Assembly (NCBI GenBank): GCA_945910005.1
Contig: OX246744.1
Coordinates: 6,661,698 to 6,725,697, forward strand
Reading direction: 5' to 3'
DNA length: 64,000 bases
From: Isoperla grammatica
Lineage: Eukaryota; Arthropoda; Insecta; Plecoptera; Perlodidae
Part shown: piece after piece, positions 1 to 13,077 of the stretch
How the letters are laid out: each line of letters opens with the position of its first letter
Position numbering within the stretch: the first letter of the stretch is position 1
Translations under genes and position numbers: made by a program
Notes under the pieces: model-generated
Databases searched by the model: none
Seen by the model: only the letters and a program-made list of their open reading frames with translations
Told to the model about the DNA's origin: nothing

Positions 1-487
1 CCAGATAGCAGTGAGTTACGTATCTTGGTAACAATACATATATCTATGATCGGAGTTTATAAAGTTGGTGTGAAACCGCTCGCAGGGTTCGCACTGCAAT
101 GAACGCAGGCAGCTTCCATCTGGTCGAAAGTATGCAGAATAAAACCTCCCCATGCGAGCTCGAGGTCACACCTAGATGATACACAAGAGAAGAGAAGCTG
201 CGAGCGACCGAGCGAGCATTGATTCACATCTTTCTCTATAGCTCGCGTTGCTATGCGACCATCTCACAGTCACGGCCACCTTGACACGACCGTCCAAACC
301 TCAAGCACCATGGCGACATCTGATCGACCCGAGTTTACCCGAGGCCATCCGAGTCTACCCGACGTCAATTTGTGCTGCTCCACGTCTCCATTATTGCAAT
401 CACGATATTCGAAACGATGAGGGTAATGAAGATAACGGGGACATTTACAACAACAATGGGGGGTTGTTTGAAGATGAAGAGGCCATT
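1..487. other. Tlk intron, no feature recognised
   Basis: Mixed-composition DNA with no convincing exon, tRNA or repeat structure. It is inferred to be TLK intron only because exon 3 lies to its right on the minus strand. Confidence 0.4.
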
Positions 488-621
<134 letters not shown>

Positions 622-700
622 AATCGTGTCGTATGCGGGATTCAAACCCGCAACCGCACGAGCCAGCCACCGTGCGTACACGGCGGTTCATTTTTCCATT
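622..700 (-). repeat. tRNA-derived SINE head
   Basis: The minus strand reads CGGTGGCTGGCTCGTGCGG, then GGGTTTGAATCCCGC, a Pol III B-box-like core (GGTTTGAATCC). A related copy lies on the plus strand at 38047-38210 (CGGTGGCTCATGCGGTTG...GGGTTCGAATCC). It is followed by the (GTT)n tail at 488-621. Confidence 0.6.
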
Positions 701-1458
701 CACTATCGTATACATAGCGGTAAAGTACTGCCAATATACAGTTTACATTTCAATGAGCACCTTGAGACCTAGGACGCCGAACAAAACTACTATGCTATGC
801 GTATGCATAATGTGAAATCTAGAAATTGAAGATGAGAAAACCAAAAGTAGAACGCTCACCCATCACGTTTAGCTTTTGGCATACATAAGCGTGCAGTGTC
901 TTGGTTTGGGGTACTACAGCATTAGTTAGATGAGATAAGACTATTTCGTGTGCCACGACGTACTGAATCTTTACGGCGGGTCTCATGCTTTTACGTCGGA
1001 CGCTAACGTCGGCCAATTGTGGCCTTTTACAACAATCACCGGCACCGCCCCCTCGACGTTCGTCGACAATTCTACGGGCTATGGTTGGTCAACGCAAGAC
1101 GTCCGACGTAAGGGCATGGGAACGATATACCCTACTCATATAACGTCGGCCCTTTTCCTCACGACAGGCAGATCTTCCGTGGACCAATTCGACTCGTGGG
1201 CCGAACGAGAGAGGACTTTGCCAGGAAAGGGAAGCAACGAGGGTGAATAAGATTGAGAGGGAAATAGAGAAGAAAAGGGGAGGACATAATTTCTTCACCC
1301 AGTCATCATTAGGGCAAATTCTACTACATAACCAGAAGGTTGGCCTTCGTACATGTCCTCATTACAAACATCAATCAACTACTACTATACATAACTGCAA
1401 CAATAGTTGACCTCTCTGATTTCAAGAAGATTGAACGCTGCAAAAAGTTGAACGTCCT

Positions 1459-1459
<1 letters not shown>

Positions 1460-1534
<75 letters not shown>
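1460..1534. repeat. (GACA)n microsatellite
   Basis: About 18 perfect tetramers (AGAC/GTCT). Reading frames through it are artefacts. Confidence 0.95.
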
Positions 1535-1535
<1 letters not shown>

Positions 1536-1920
1536 GAGGAATGCATGCACGGCGGCGACGGAGCGGTCCAAGTGAGAGAGTAGGAGGAGGAGGTGGAGCA
1601 ATCAACACAGTTCGGGAGTGTGTGTGTGCAAGCAATGCTGACTGGCTCTGCGCTGCTGCGCTCTCAGTTCAGTCTCGTCTCCGTCAATACGAGGTGGACG
1701 GCCGGCGGCCTTGCCAGATATATCTATCCGCACATATAAGGAAGGCGGTGGGTGACCTTTCAGGCCGGGAGACAAGACAAGAGGATGTTTGCAAAATGCA
1801 ACGTCGCTTATACTTACATAACCCACCTTCTTCCCTTCCCACAATGCTATAGATTTATACACGACAACGACAACAGGGTGGTGGTGGTGTGGAACGACGT
1901 ACTCGACAACTAGGTCATAT

Positions 1921-2197
1921 AATTAATAATAATTTTTGTAGGAATACCCGTTCTAGGGTGCACACCAGCTTTACCTGATGTGCCCCTCATCAGGTGACTA
2001 ACTAGGTTATTAGGGTGTTTGGATAATTGGGAAGGAATGTCCGAGGGCTGTTAGTAGGACTCAATCCCAGCATTCGCTTTTACGACTGAGGAAAACATCG
2101 GAAAAAACCTTCAGTCAGGACTGCCGGTGGCCGGAATCGAACCGGCGACCTCCCGAATTAGAGTCTCGCGTCTTACCACTGAGCTACCTCTATCGGT
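1921..2197 (-). mobile_element. tRNA-derived SINE, full-length copy 1, with target duplication
   Basis: The minus-strand head reads GATAGAGGTAGCTCAGTGG (A box TAGCTCAGTGG) and then GGTTCGATTCC (B box). A tRNA-unrelated body follows, and the tail is (ATT)n at 1921-1932. It is flanked by the direct repeat ACTAGGTCATAT at 1909-1920 and 2198-2209, a target-site duplication typical of LINE-mobilised SINEs. A second full copy lies at 27061-27336 and a truncated third at 29097-29272. Confidence 0.85.
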
Positions 2198-2824
2198 ACT
2201 AGGTCATATTTAATTGTGGGGCGATTGGAGGAGAGGGACAACTATAGGAGGGTTTATATTCGAAAGGGGTAAATGACGAGAGAAAAAGGTAAAGTGGAGG
2301 AGCTTCTTCTTTCGTCAACTCTACTCGCCCAGACTCACACGGGGCTCAACGCTAGAGTTACACAGGGTATGGTGGTGGCGGTGGTGAACGACGTATACTC
2401 GACAACTACGTCATACGACGTCGTGGTCGGGGGTGATAGGGGTGAAAGGACAACTCGGAGGACGAGTATAGAACAACTAATGGGAAAGGGGAGAACCTCA
2501 TTTCGCCGCCTCTTACGACCACGGCAGAGTCACCCTGGGGCAAATTCTATTATTTGGCCCAGGGCTATGTATCTGCCGATCGTGAGGCGAGAAAATCAGG
2601 CCCCCCTTTCCTTCCCCTCCCTTAAAGCGTCTTTGAACACTAGTCTTCCTGCTCGTCCACCCACTTATTCCTTACCTCCAATCACCCCCCCCCCCCCCGA
2701 CGTCATAATAAGATCTATGGTTAACGAGTACGTCGTTAAACACCGTTTAATCAATGCGATACACTATACACACAAGACATTGCAAGGCGATTGATGACCG
2801 ACTCATATTAACGTCTTACTCTAG

Positions 2825-2828
2825 CCCC

Positions 2829-2859
<31 letters not shown>

Positions 2860-2864
2860 ACAAA
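2825..2864. repeat. poly-C followed by (CA)n
   Basis: About 21 C residues then (CA)n. Similar poly-C/poly-G runs of 10 or more occur at about 2690, 4131, 4494, 4997, 9497-9542, 11967, 14477, 15122, 16012, 16454, 21482, 24011, 29611, 33541, 35348 and 63415. Confidence 0.9.
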
Positions 2865-3218
2865 ACAATAAATAGTCTTCGACGTTGGCTATCTATACCT
2901 GTAAAAACAAACGTTCCGACCTAGTTCTAACTAAACCCACCCACCTCAAGGCTATATACTCGTCGAAAACGTCGCGAGCCATGGAGGCAGGAGGATACAA
3001 CAAGACAATTGTACATAATATAAATCAATAATATGTCAATCGCGCTATTAATAGACATATAGACGGGACACGCGCATATATACACGACAGATTGATTACT
3101 ATTATTACTATTTGATGTTTTACGAGGTGCTCGACAGTCTATAACAAAGGAAGTACGACGTATGACGCCTCCTACGACAGGCAGAGCTATCCTGCAGGAC
3201 CAATCCTACACGGTGTCC

Positions 3219-3290
3219 AATCGAGACGGATGGTGACGTGATCAATGCCGAAGGAGTGCAGGGACGTGGGTTCGAATCCCACGTAGAAAA
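3219..3290 (+). repeat. tRNA-like SINE fragment
   Basis: The plus strand carries GACGGATGGTGACGTGATCA, then GGGACGTGGGTTCGAATCCC, with a clear B box and a T-arm-like inverted repeat (GTGGGTTCGAATCCCAC). The A-box part is degenerate. It is probably the head of a SINE related to the copy at 38047. Confidence 0.5.
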
Positions 3291-3504
3291 AGAAACTTGA
3301 CGGGTATAGAAGGGAGGAAACAATGAACTAACCGTTTCAAAGAAAGCCATCAATTGATTAGGTACTTGGAGGAAACTAAGGGCAGTAATCTTTGCACAGT
3401 CGAGTTAAATTAAATATAGCATTTGTTTATGATTGCTATATGGAATTGTTTTAGTGCTATTTTCCATTAGAAAAACCAACTGCATGCTTTGCATTGGTGG
3501 GACC

Positions 3505-3780
3505 TCGGCCGGGACGGGTCAATCTCCTAACGGAGGGTCGGTAAGACTCAAAAGGAGTTGGACGAGCCTCCGTCAGGGGCCGGGCCGGGACTCGAACCCT
3601 GGTCCCACGACTCGTCAACGTCGGTAACGAGAGGCACCTTCTTGAGCGACGTCGCCTCGAGCGTCCGCCTGCCTCCAAGGTCACCCGGCCGGACCGCGGG
3701 ATCCGGACGCGAACGACAGGTGACGATTGGTGGGGAGCGACCAACCGAGATTTGAGACGGACGAAGTTCGATCGATGTTG
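3505..3780 (-). repeat. GC-rich SINE-like fragment with B box
   Basis: The minus strand contains CCAGGGTTCGAGTCCCGGCC at about 3602-3583, a B box inside a T-arm-like hairpin, embedded in about 270 bp of unusually GC-rich DNA. No second copy was found in the window, so the boundaries are uncertain. Confidence 0.35.
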
Positions 3781-4051
3781 TGTGTTATATAATATAGCCT
3801 GGCCCTTTACAAAAATACATTTGCAAAGTAGCGGAATCTGCTTCACTAAATTCAGCAATATTGCCCACAGCAGTCGGTCGACCAATGGGTGAACGGTATA
3901 GATAAGTGTAGTCACGTGCGACATTTTCTACCTGCCTTGCCTTGCGTTTTATTAACTATATAAAGAACATGTTACTCGTCGTAAGTTCTAGCGAAGAAAT
4001 AAGCTTGCTGCTCTAAAGTTCGAGCGCGTTTTTATAAGTAATAATTGCATT

Positions 4052-4562
4052 CAGTGTTGAATTCAGAGTTTTGTCCCCGGGGGTGCTATTTTAAATCCCG
4101 TAGGTGTACACATCAAATGAAGGCGGGCGAGGGGGGGGGGGGGATTTTCAAAACCACCGCTGCTTCCACATTACTTTTACTAATAAATTGTGTTCTGATA
4201 CAAAAAAATACTACTAAAATTACTATTTAGACATAAATATAATATGTTAAAGAAATGTGAAAGAACGTATTTCATGTTGACATGTTTACTCATAGCTGGT
4301 CACTTGTGATGCCCAGTTGCATTTCATAAGTGGCGGAGTTTAGTTGAGCCTGGCCATCCTCTGCTTTTTTCTGCTTAGTTTGATACATAGTGTGTGACAC
4401 ATAGCTATATTTACTTTTAAATTTGAACTAAACCTTCAACCAATATCTCCGTGCCATTCATAGAGCTTGTAGCCAATTTATTCCCGGGGGTGGGGGGGGG
4501 GGGGCGATAGATAATTCCCGAGGGGGCTTCGCCTCCTGAGATTATAACTGAATTCAACACTG
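4052..4562. mobile_element. hAT-like non-autonomous element with 8-bp TSD
   Basis: Terminal inverted repeats CAGTGTTGAATTCAG and CTGAATTCAACACTG; the right end has one extra base pattern (TAACTGAATTC). The perfect 8-bp target duplication ATTGCATT is at 4044-4051 and 4563-4570. The inside has poly-G tracts and no transposase. An 8-bp duplication and CAGTG ends are typical of hAT elements. Confidence 0.85.
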
Positions 4563-4725
4563 ATTGCATTTAGACAAAACGATAACAAAACTAATAACTC
4601 GCGAACTACCCCCCAAAGTTGAGGCCGAGCGAGTCGATAAAGAAGGTTGCTGTAGTATCCATGATGATTGACACAATAATGTCGTCGAGTGTTGCAACTA
4701 ACTAACTACATGTGCGCCTGTCTGT

Positions 4726-5319
4726 CTACTTGTTATACCCCAACCACCACCGCCGTCGGTCGACGCCGCCACGCTTGTTTTTTGCGTCGCTCCCGGCGTC
4801 CGTCGACCGCGGGGCCCTCCCTGCCCTACCAGTATCACTATCACACGTGTGCCAGACTGGAGCGAGCGAGAGAGAGAGGCAATGAATCCACGCTGTGGTA
4901 TCACAACTATCTGGAGGGAATATAGCCCCGTTTACACGGGACGAGTGTATAGATAGGGCAATTGAGTTGCCGTTTTTAAAATGTCCACCCTTTACCCCCC
5001 CCCCCCCCCCCGGGAAACAGCAAGCATTTTTGGAGAAATTCATCTTCTTGAACAAAGACTCAAATTTCGCATTATCCTTCATAAAAATAGGAAACTCGGG
5101 GCATCTATACAGCGCGTATAGCAGTAAATCATGTGAACACTGGAACTGTACAAAGGCTATCTTATATGGAAACGATATGAAATCGCCGGTCGCCAGGCTG
5201 AAACACCCCCGCCTGGGCCAGGGAGGGGATAGAATTTGGTCCAAGGATAAACCTCTGTCGTTCGTATAGGCGAGGAAAGGCGAAGTCCTCCCTTTTACAT
5301 ATCCTCCCCGTGACTTCAT
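4726..5319. other. Non-coding stretch with a chance ORF
   Basis: Region between the hAT element and a MITE. The minus strand is open for 197 codons, but composition shifts along it, it crosses a poly-C/G tract, it overlaps an open plus frame and no protein family was recognised. Treated as Tlk intron. Confidence 0.45.
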
Positions 5320-5462
5320 TAGTCCTTAGTTCTCCCACTTGTCCCTTTCCTCTAATCAACTCCCGACGTCATATGACCTAGTTATCGAGTACCGAAAAAC
5401 CAAAATCAATTGGTTGAATTGAAACAAACAACTATCATTTTAGGTGGAACCAGATAGGTATA

Positions 5463-5622
5463 GTTGTCCCAAGACTACCCTACACACATGCTTTCGTCAC
5501 AGGCGACTGGTTCGTAGCCAATCAGCGAGCGGTATTGGCGCTGGTGTGTCTCGGGCGGTTCGCCGGTTGGCTACGACTGCCCCGGATGTGACGAAAGCAG
5601 GTGTAAAGTAATCTTCTTGGGT
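5463..5622. mobile_element. MITE family A, copy 1
   Basis: Ends TTGTCCCAAGACTACCCTAC and its approximate inverse; inner arms carry GCTTTCGTCACA and TGTGACGAAAGC. The centre contains GTAGCCAATCAGCGAGCGG. Other copies: 14848-14974, 18212-18371, 27700-27870 and a damaged one at 34040-34165. Confidence 0.75.
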
Positions 5623-5767
5623 GTTCATATGTTCATATCCCAACAAAACAGTTGTACCGACACCGTATAACACTACGACTAGACGGTATAAATAAAGTGT
5701 ATATAAGTACAGTGCGTTGATTGAATGTAATGAACCTCACCTTAATTGTCAAGGACTCGGGACTCAC

Positions 5768-5859
5768 CCGGGCTCCGAGGAAGCGCGCCTCCAGCAGTTC
5801 CTGCTTCCTGGGATCCAGGACGGCCTGGAACTGCTCCATCTTGACCCCGGCTACCCCGC
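5768..5859 (-). CDS. Tlk: Tlk exon 3, conserved N-terminal motif
   Basis: A 92-bp exon. The acceptor is TTTGTTTGTCTGCAG and the donor is CGG/GTGAGTC. Two bases complete a glycine codon, then GVAGVK-MEQFQAVLDPRKQELL-EARFLGAR follows, ending on a codon boundary. The Met at 5839-5837 sits where vertebrate TLK proteins start (M.EL.SLDPRRQELLEARF), so it could serve as an alternative start for transcripts that skip exons 1 and 2. The exon is GC-rich in an AT-rich, repeat-filled background. It was chosen as TLK over other kinases because this motif lies at the extreme N-terminus of that family. Confidence 0.85.
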
Positions 5860-8800
5860 CTGCAGACAAACAAACACGCACGGGTTGAGTGAGAGACAAC
5901 TCACCTGGCTTATCTTTAACTTCATTCATTATCTTTAAGCCAGCGCAGCTGGCCGCAGTCGATTATTTATTTTTAAATTCAGATAGATTAGGCGTTGGTA
6001 CAGTAAACCGCGGTCTCTGCGTTCGAGGTTCGAATCCTGGCTAGGGCATGGATGTCATGTGGCGTTCTTCATCTTGATAATCACCCACTCATCGTCTCAA
6101 TTAGCATCGTTGCAAAAATAGAAGACGTTCAACCCCAAATTTCATCATTATCATTAACTCAGAATGTATATTAAAACATTTTCTCAAATAGCTTAGCTGC
6201 CAGTTTCCATGATTTCCCCACCACCCACCCAAAACGGTTTTTAATGTGTCATGTTGTACTGCAGTCCAGTATACATTTGTACCATCCTCCAACCAAACAA
6301 CTTCCACCGAGTCCATCAACGTGTCGTATAATCCGGCGTCCCAGCGCATCGCAGCACAGTGGGATACCGAGCGCTCGCATCGCGCTGTTCACGGTGCCCC
6401 TTACTAACGGCGGCTAGGCAACCTGGCATACACATTACACACACACAACCACTCTCCACATTCCGCCGGCCACGTACGGTGCCTGCGATGCTAGCAGCTA
6501 GACAGACCAATGCACACGAGCTCGGCCGTACCAATAGATAGACCATTTTTAAAACAAAAATAACAACAATCCACAACAATTAAAAATTAGTTTTTAAATA
6601 ATATATCAAGGTTTTTTAATTGTTGTGTATTGTATTGTTGTATAAGAATATTTAGAGAAAGTCTATTTGAAGCCGGTCGAGGTGGCAGATTCCTTCTCGA
6701 GGTGACCGGTGCCCGCGCGGAGGGTTCTCGCCTCTCAATCTTTGTTCAACATATTATCGATAATCTTTCTTTACGAATCTATTTCTCTCTTGTCATTCAT
6801 TCCCTCATTCCCTCTCCACTTCCCCTTTTCCCTGTTTCTACATATACCTGCTGGCCCTCTTTGCGATACAAACGCCCGCCAACCCCATATAGCGCTCCCC
6901 AAAAAAAACCCTAAAATATCAAAATCCCTTATTTTAGATTCCCCCCGGATACTTTCATGATTCGGCCGACGTCATAAAATCATAAGGCCTATATAGCTGT
7001 CGAGTACGTCGTATAACACAAAATACTAACTAACCAATAATTAGAAGCCATCACGAATTGGGGCACTCTGAGGGCCGGTCTTACAATCTCCTAATAAGAA
7101 AGTTATTTGTAGCAATTAATTAAGCTATTTGGAGGATTTCAAGGGTTTTGATTGGTGGTCGTCGTCATGGAGACAACAAGCTATTCGACGAATAAGTAGT
7201 TATTGGGACATTGTAATACCCACATTACACGGTTCAATACTTTCGTCAAACTTATTGAATTCAAGGACATAAAAGCATCAATTAATAGAAGCTACATTGT
7301 TGCAGTTTTTTTGCCAACTGTTTTTGATTCGCTTTTGTTCTTGAATTCAATAAGTTTGACGAAAGTATTGAGTCGTGTAATGTCGGCATAAGACTGGACC
7401 TTAGTATGTAAATAAAGCCACAATTTAACCATCGAGGTGATTCGCCTCCTCGAGTCGCCTGCGGGCGCGTCCGGCCAGCATAACCCTTCATCCCCGTCAC
7501 TTCCTGTCGCATGAAATCGAACAGAAGAGTGTTATATCCTACACCGGCAATCTTTACTCCACAGTCCACGCACAAACAGGTCGCGGAGTATTGACTCCTA
7601 GAAGCCGCGTACAACTAGACTATAGAGACGTCACCTTCGTTGCGATCGGATGACCTTGATTCAATCAACATCGATCGTTAGATCGATTATCGACGCGGAC
7701 AACGGTGATCGATTAATCGAGAATATCGAGAGTGTCAAGATAGATTGGTTGATAGATTGATATTTGGGCTTAACGTCTCATATTTTTTTCAAACTTGGCT
7801 AATCGAGACGACGAGTGGGTGAAATATGAAGATAGGGGGCTGATTTAAGAAAAGGGGCAAGTAGGAGGGCGGGGATGAAAGGGGAACGGGGAGGAAAAGG
7901 GAGTGGGGACGATGTGGACTGCAAATTTCGTCTGACTTCTCCTCGATCTGTCCAGCTAGGGCGGCCCTACCAGAAGCGTATGCTTCCGCCACAACGTAAC
8001 AATGCATGCGGTCGAGGTGGGTACCTCCTCGTAGTGACCGGTGGCTGCAGAGAGGGCTCACGTGCAGATCTTGAATCACCCTACTCCTCTTAACATCATG
8101 CATGATCTTGGATCACTTGTCCCCTCTTTGCGACCCGACCGGGTTGGACTCTCCGTACGAATGACGACCACGCGGCGATGATGTGTAAGCTGGATCTGAT
8201 TTGACAGACGTCACATAACCTAGGGCCAGCCAGTTTCACCCAACTTTAATCAGGCGATTTTCTGTTAATCGGAGATCAAAAATGGCGCCCGGTAGAAGCC
8301 ACCATGCGTTTTGTAGGTAATGTTTGTTGAACCCATATGGTAACCAATCCGAGATTAGTAAATCGGCCGGTTAAAAAGTTTAGCGAATTCGGACCCTCTA
8401 CTCCCAGAGTGCAGATATTTTTAGTTTGACATGCTTTGAAGCTCCACCCCCCAATTATGTGACCACTGCCCAGCATAACAAATATGACTGATTATAAATA
8501 ATGTTAAGATGATATGATTTTGTCAGGTTGTCATGGAGGTAAGGGGTGGTCACATATAGCGATGGAGGGGAGCAGAAAACTAAGAAAATCTCAAGTCTAC
8601 GTTCTAAAACAATAAGAAACCAGTGAATCAATTCTCTTTAGTTAGATACGTCATTCACGTCTCGAAGGAATCCTCCTCCTACGCTCGACGAACAACGGGC
8701 GTAGTCTTTGGACGCGCGCGCGGTGTCCATGGCAACGACTCAGACGTTTCTATTGCGATCACTTTCCAGTTTACACTATACAACGAAACACTATATTTTC

Positions 8801-11800
8801 AGTTACGCGATTGAACCAAGGGAACCGAATAGCCTGGCCTTGCATATTTCAAACTATACAGAAGAAGACGGCCTACGCTCAAGTTAGAGCGTGTTTAGCG
8901 AAGCCAATAATACAAATAGTACGTCAAGCTGGGGCAAAAACCCTGCAACAACAAACAGGCAACGACATGAATGCAAAAGCCCTGCAACAACAAACAGGCA
9001 ACGACATGAATGCAAAAGCCCTGCAACAACAAACAGGCAACGACATGAATGCAAAAGCCCTGCAACAACAAACAGGCAACGACATGAATGCAAAAGCCCT
9101 GCAACAACAAACAGGCAACGACATGAATGCAAAAGCCCTGCAACAACAAACAGGCAACGACATGAATGCAAAAGCCCTGCAACAACAAACAGGCAACGAC
9201 ATGAATGCAAAAGCCTTGCAACAACAAACAAGCAACGACATGAATGTAATAATCATTTAAAAATTCCAGTTTTCTCGCAGCACACTCTCTCTCTCTCTAC
9301 GCAAATCGTCTTTCTTTTTCTTTTAGGGGATGGGAGATTCGACCTCAAAAGACCTGCAGGGCTGTTGATTTGACTACCACCACGTCGACGAATGTACGTG
9401 CTCGACCCAAGTGTAGAAGACGTAGTCAGTGATCACTGGTGTTTCTGGTGACCTCGTGCACCGCCCGGTCGCGTGTCGAGAGGTCAGTGCGGTGACAGGG
9501 GGGGCGGGGGAGGGGGGGGGGGAGGGGGGGGGGGGAGGGGGGTTGCACAAGCAGAGTGAGTGAGACACACATGAACGGGGGAATTAGGTGTAGGAACAAA
9601 GAAACCCGGTCGACAACCCGCGCGATTGTTTTGTCGAGGGAGGATTGTTGTTGTCTTACGTATACGTCGCCGACGTATTGCAGTACAGAAACCTTCTTTA
9701 TCAACATCTGTTCGGGTTAGATGGTGCGTTTCCGGTAGTGTGATGGATAGTTTTCTTTAAGGTTTTGCCTAAACTAAACTGATTATTCCCGGGTGTCGAG
9801 GATCGGATCCAATACAACTTTTTAAACTTGTTCGGTTCGCTAAATATGCTTTAACTTTAGTGGATGTTTATTTCATGTGTAACACTCAATAAATAGCTTC
9901 AAGTTCTTTAGTTTGAAATACGTGTAAGACAACGCCAGGGTGCTAGTGCCCGGGGTAGAATAGGCCTGGGGTGACTCTGCTAGTCGTAAGAGGCGACAAC
10001 AAAATGAGACCCTGTCCTCCCTCGCTGGACTCCCCGTATGATGCCGACCCCCGCGAAGTATAACGGATCTGGCAGGGTGATTCTGTAATGGGTGACGATA
10101 CGTTTATCACCGGTTTCGGTTGTTAGAAGAAGGCGATGAGCCAATCACTGCCTTGCATGCGCCTTCAGTAACGACCAAAACGGCAAAACCGCTGACAAAT
10201 TTACCGTCGCCCATACAGAATCGCCCTGCAGATTCGAATGAAGCGTGTATTACCCTTAGACCAGTAATATAGGTAGACGGAGCAAGCCGATGCTAGCGAC
10301 CGGCCGCGAGTGAGACCAACATTGAGACCACGTGATGTGGGGACAGGATGCGCGGCAATTTAAAGCGTCTGCGTATGAACAGTACAAACAATACATCGTT
10401 GTGTAAAGAAAAATGATAATTTTCAATAAGTGCAAATTAAAAATATGTTAACTAAGATTAACAGTACCTTCACTAATCATTTCTGAGGAAATACAAATAA
10501 TAATACATCCTTTGTCAAATGTCAAACGTATTTGCCGCGCACTTAACACCATCTAGCGGCAAACCTGCGAACTTCTCGCTAAGAATGCAGTCTATCGCGG
10601 ATTGGTCGAGAAGGCTTTGTCCCCACATCACGTGGTTTCAATGATGGTCTCACTCGCGATGACGTCATACTCCGTCTACCTATATTACTGGTCTAAGGTA
10701 TTACCTAGCAAGGGTGCTAGATTCACACAACGAGAGCAGCTCACGAACTAACCCGAAGGTGACCGAAGAGAGATGTTGATGACGAAGGTGGTGTAATGTC
10801 GGCGAGCGGCTACTTCTCCCCCCTGTGTGTATCTCTGCAATCTACATCACAGCTATAGGGGATGATGCGATGCGATGCACCCTGACCCCAATCTTGCGGC
10901 ATCCAAGAGGCGCAGAAATCAATAGAAAGTGTTCCTCGGACGCTTCTACTGAGACTCTGTGTTATCCCGCGAGCTTAGTATTATGTGACCACCCCACCCC
11001 AGTGAGAGGTATTAGAGTAGAGTAGAGAAGAGTAGAGTAGAGAGTAGAGTATTAAAGTAGAGGCATTAAAGTAAATAAAGTAGATTAGAGTAGAGTAGAC
11101 TGTAGAGTATTAAAGTAGAGGCATTAAAGTAAATAAAGTAGAATAGAGTAGAGTAGACTAGACTAGAGTAGAGTAGAGAAGAGAAGAGAAGAGTAGGGAG
11201 TAGAGTATTAAAGTAGAGGCATTAAAGTAAATAAAGTAGAGTAGAGTAGAGTAGAGTAGACTGTAGAGTAGACTGTAGAGTATTAAAGTAGAGGTATTAA
11301 AGTAAGTAGAGTAGAGTAGAGTATTAAAGTAGAGGTATTAAAGTAAATAAAGGAGATTAGATTAGAGTAGAGTAGAGTATTAAAGTAGAGGTATTAAAGT
11401 AAGTAGGTATTTTAGTAGAGCGATGCGCTCTTTAGTTAAAAGATTATAAACGCCAAACGTAAAAACAAATGTGGGTTTAACTTTATACAGTTAATTTGTC
11501 TAACACCTTTGACAGAGATCGTGACTTGAATACAAAACACATAAGTGAACGTGAAATCCCTAAAACCACTCCCCAAAACACTTTTTCAGGAAATTTCTAA
11601 TGGGAAAATGTATTGGCCTCATCGGAAATTGATTCATATGAAAATATTTGTAGAAAATCAGTAGTAAATCAAAAGTAATAAATCCAAATTTGTTTTAAAA
11701 ATTACATTTTTATGCCACACGCGTCAGTCACCGAGCAATCTTTGGGTTCTAGTACAGGCAACCCCAAACGACTGTGCACAGCAAAGCATCACAGACATGA

Positions 11801-13015
11801 TAACTCGTATATGCCTATAAATACCACTTGGCAGTGCAGGCTTGACGCACCACACTACACACAACACCACACAAGTGCGTGTTAATTACCATCATTATCT
11901 GTGCTCTAACGTGACCACCACATGGTCATACACCGGTGCGCCAAACACACCGACAGCTGCACATACACAGAGAGGGGGGGGGGGGCAACCCTTGCCGGCC
12001 CGTCTACCCAGTTATTAGGTCAGGGTCGGGGAACCACCGTGACAAGTTAAAACCTGCATTGCACCGTTACAAACCCACGGGGGAACTTCCTTTCTATGAC
12101 ACGTACGACGAGGGGTGACGAAGAAGGATGTGGGTTTTCCTGAAAAATTCAATTTCGAAAATCTCCATGGGAAATTTCCCGAAAAATGGCAAATACATTT
12201 TTTATGATGTCCTGTACATATCATGCACAAAATAATGTAATTTATTCATTTTTTTGCATACTACCAACTTTGCATGAATACCTCAATAAATTAATAAAAA
12301 AAATACAAAACAAATTGAAATCAACTAATTACATTTTCCAAAAACAAATGAAGTCAACCAGCACACTTATCCTAGAACTCAAACATCTTAGTTTTACTGA
12401 CCAATAATAATTAAAAGAAAAAAAAATGGATTATGTAAATATTTAAGAAGTTGGAAATTTTCCGGAAAAATTGGTCGAAAATTTTCCATAAAAAATGGTA
12501 GAAAATTTTCCGGCCCACATCCCTAATGACGATCCAATAAGACTTTCAGGCTGCCACGAAAAAAATATGCGGAACATACCGTATCGCATCGAGATGCAAA
12601 CTGGCCATAGGCCTACTACACCACACAAAGTTCCAAGTCCTTGTGTGGAGATTTAGACAACCGTAGATAGAAAACGTTCAGATCCTCTATTATGTGGAAC
12701 GTTGATCATGTTATTAATGTTGAGAACAAGCTCCCCACCCCCAAGCATAAACTGAAATTTTGCTCTTGCAGTAAAACATCACAATTCTAATTTCTGGTTT
12801 CGCTCTTCAAAATGCCACAACACATTTAGTGTTAAAAGGTTACTGGGCCTGTCTGAGACAAGTTAGCACGCTTGGACAACATAGTAAATTCGATAACGTG
12901 TAAATAATGACACTTCAAATCGAAAAGGCCTTGATACAGGCTGTGTAAGATAAGCTTACAGTGGCCACGCGAGGGGGCACTTTATCTGATGCATGGTTGC
13001 CATCGACACGGAATA

Positions 13016-13077
<62 letters not shown>

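Noticed and set aside
2110..2197. A working tRNA gene on the minus strand
   Set aside because: The A and B boxes are present, but an identical arrangement occurs at 27061-27336 with a shared long body, tail and target duplications, so it is a SINE.
4726..5319. 197-codon minus-strand ORF, the longest in the window
   Set aside because: It crosses a poly-C tract, overlaps another open frame, has changing composition and no recognisable domain; it probably arose by chance in intron DNA.
8811..9373. ORFs with a 13-residue repeat (ALQQQTGNDMNAK and others)
   Set aside because: The 39-bp tandem repeat keeps at least five frames open on both strands; none is favoured by splice signals or homology.
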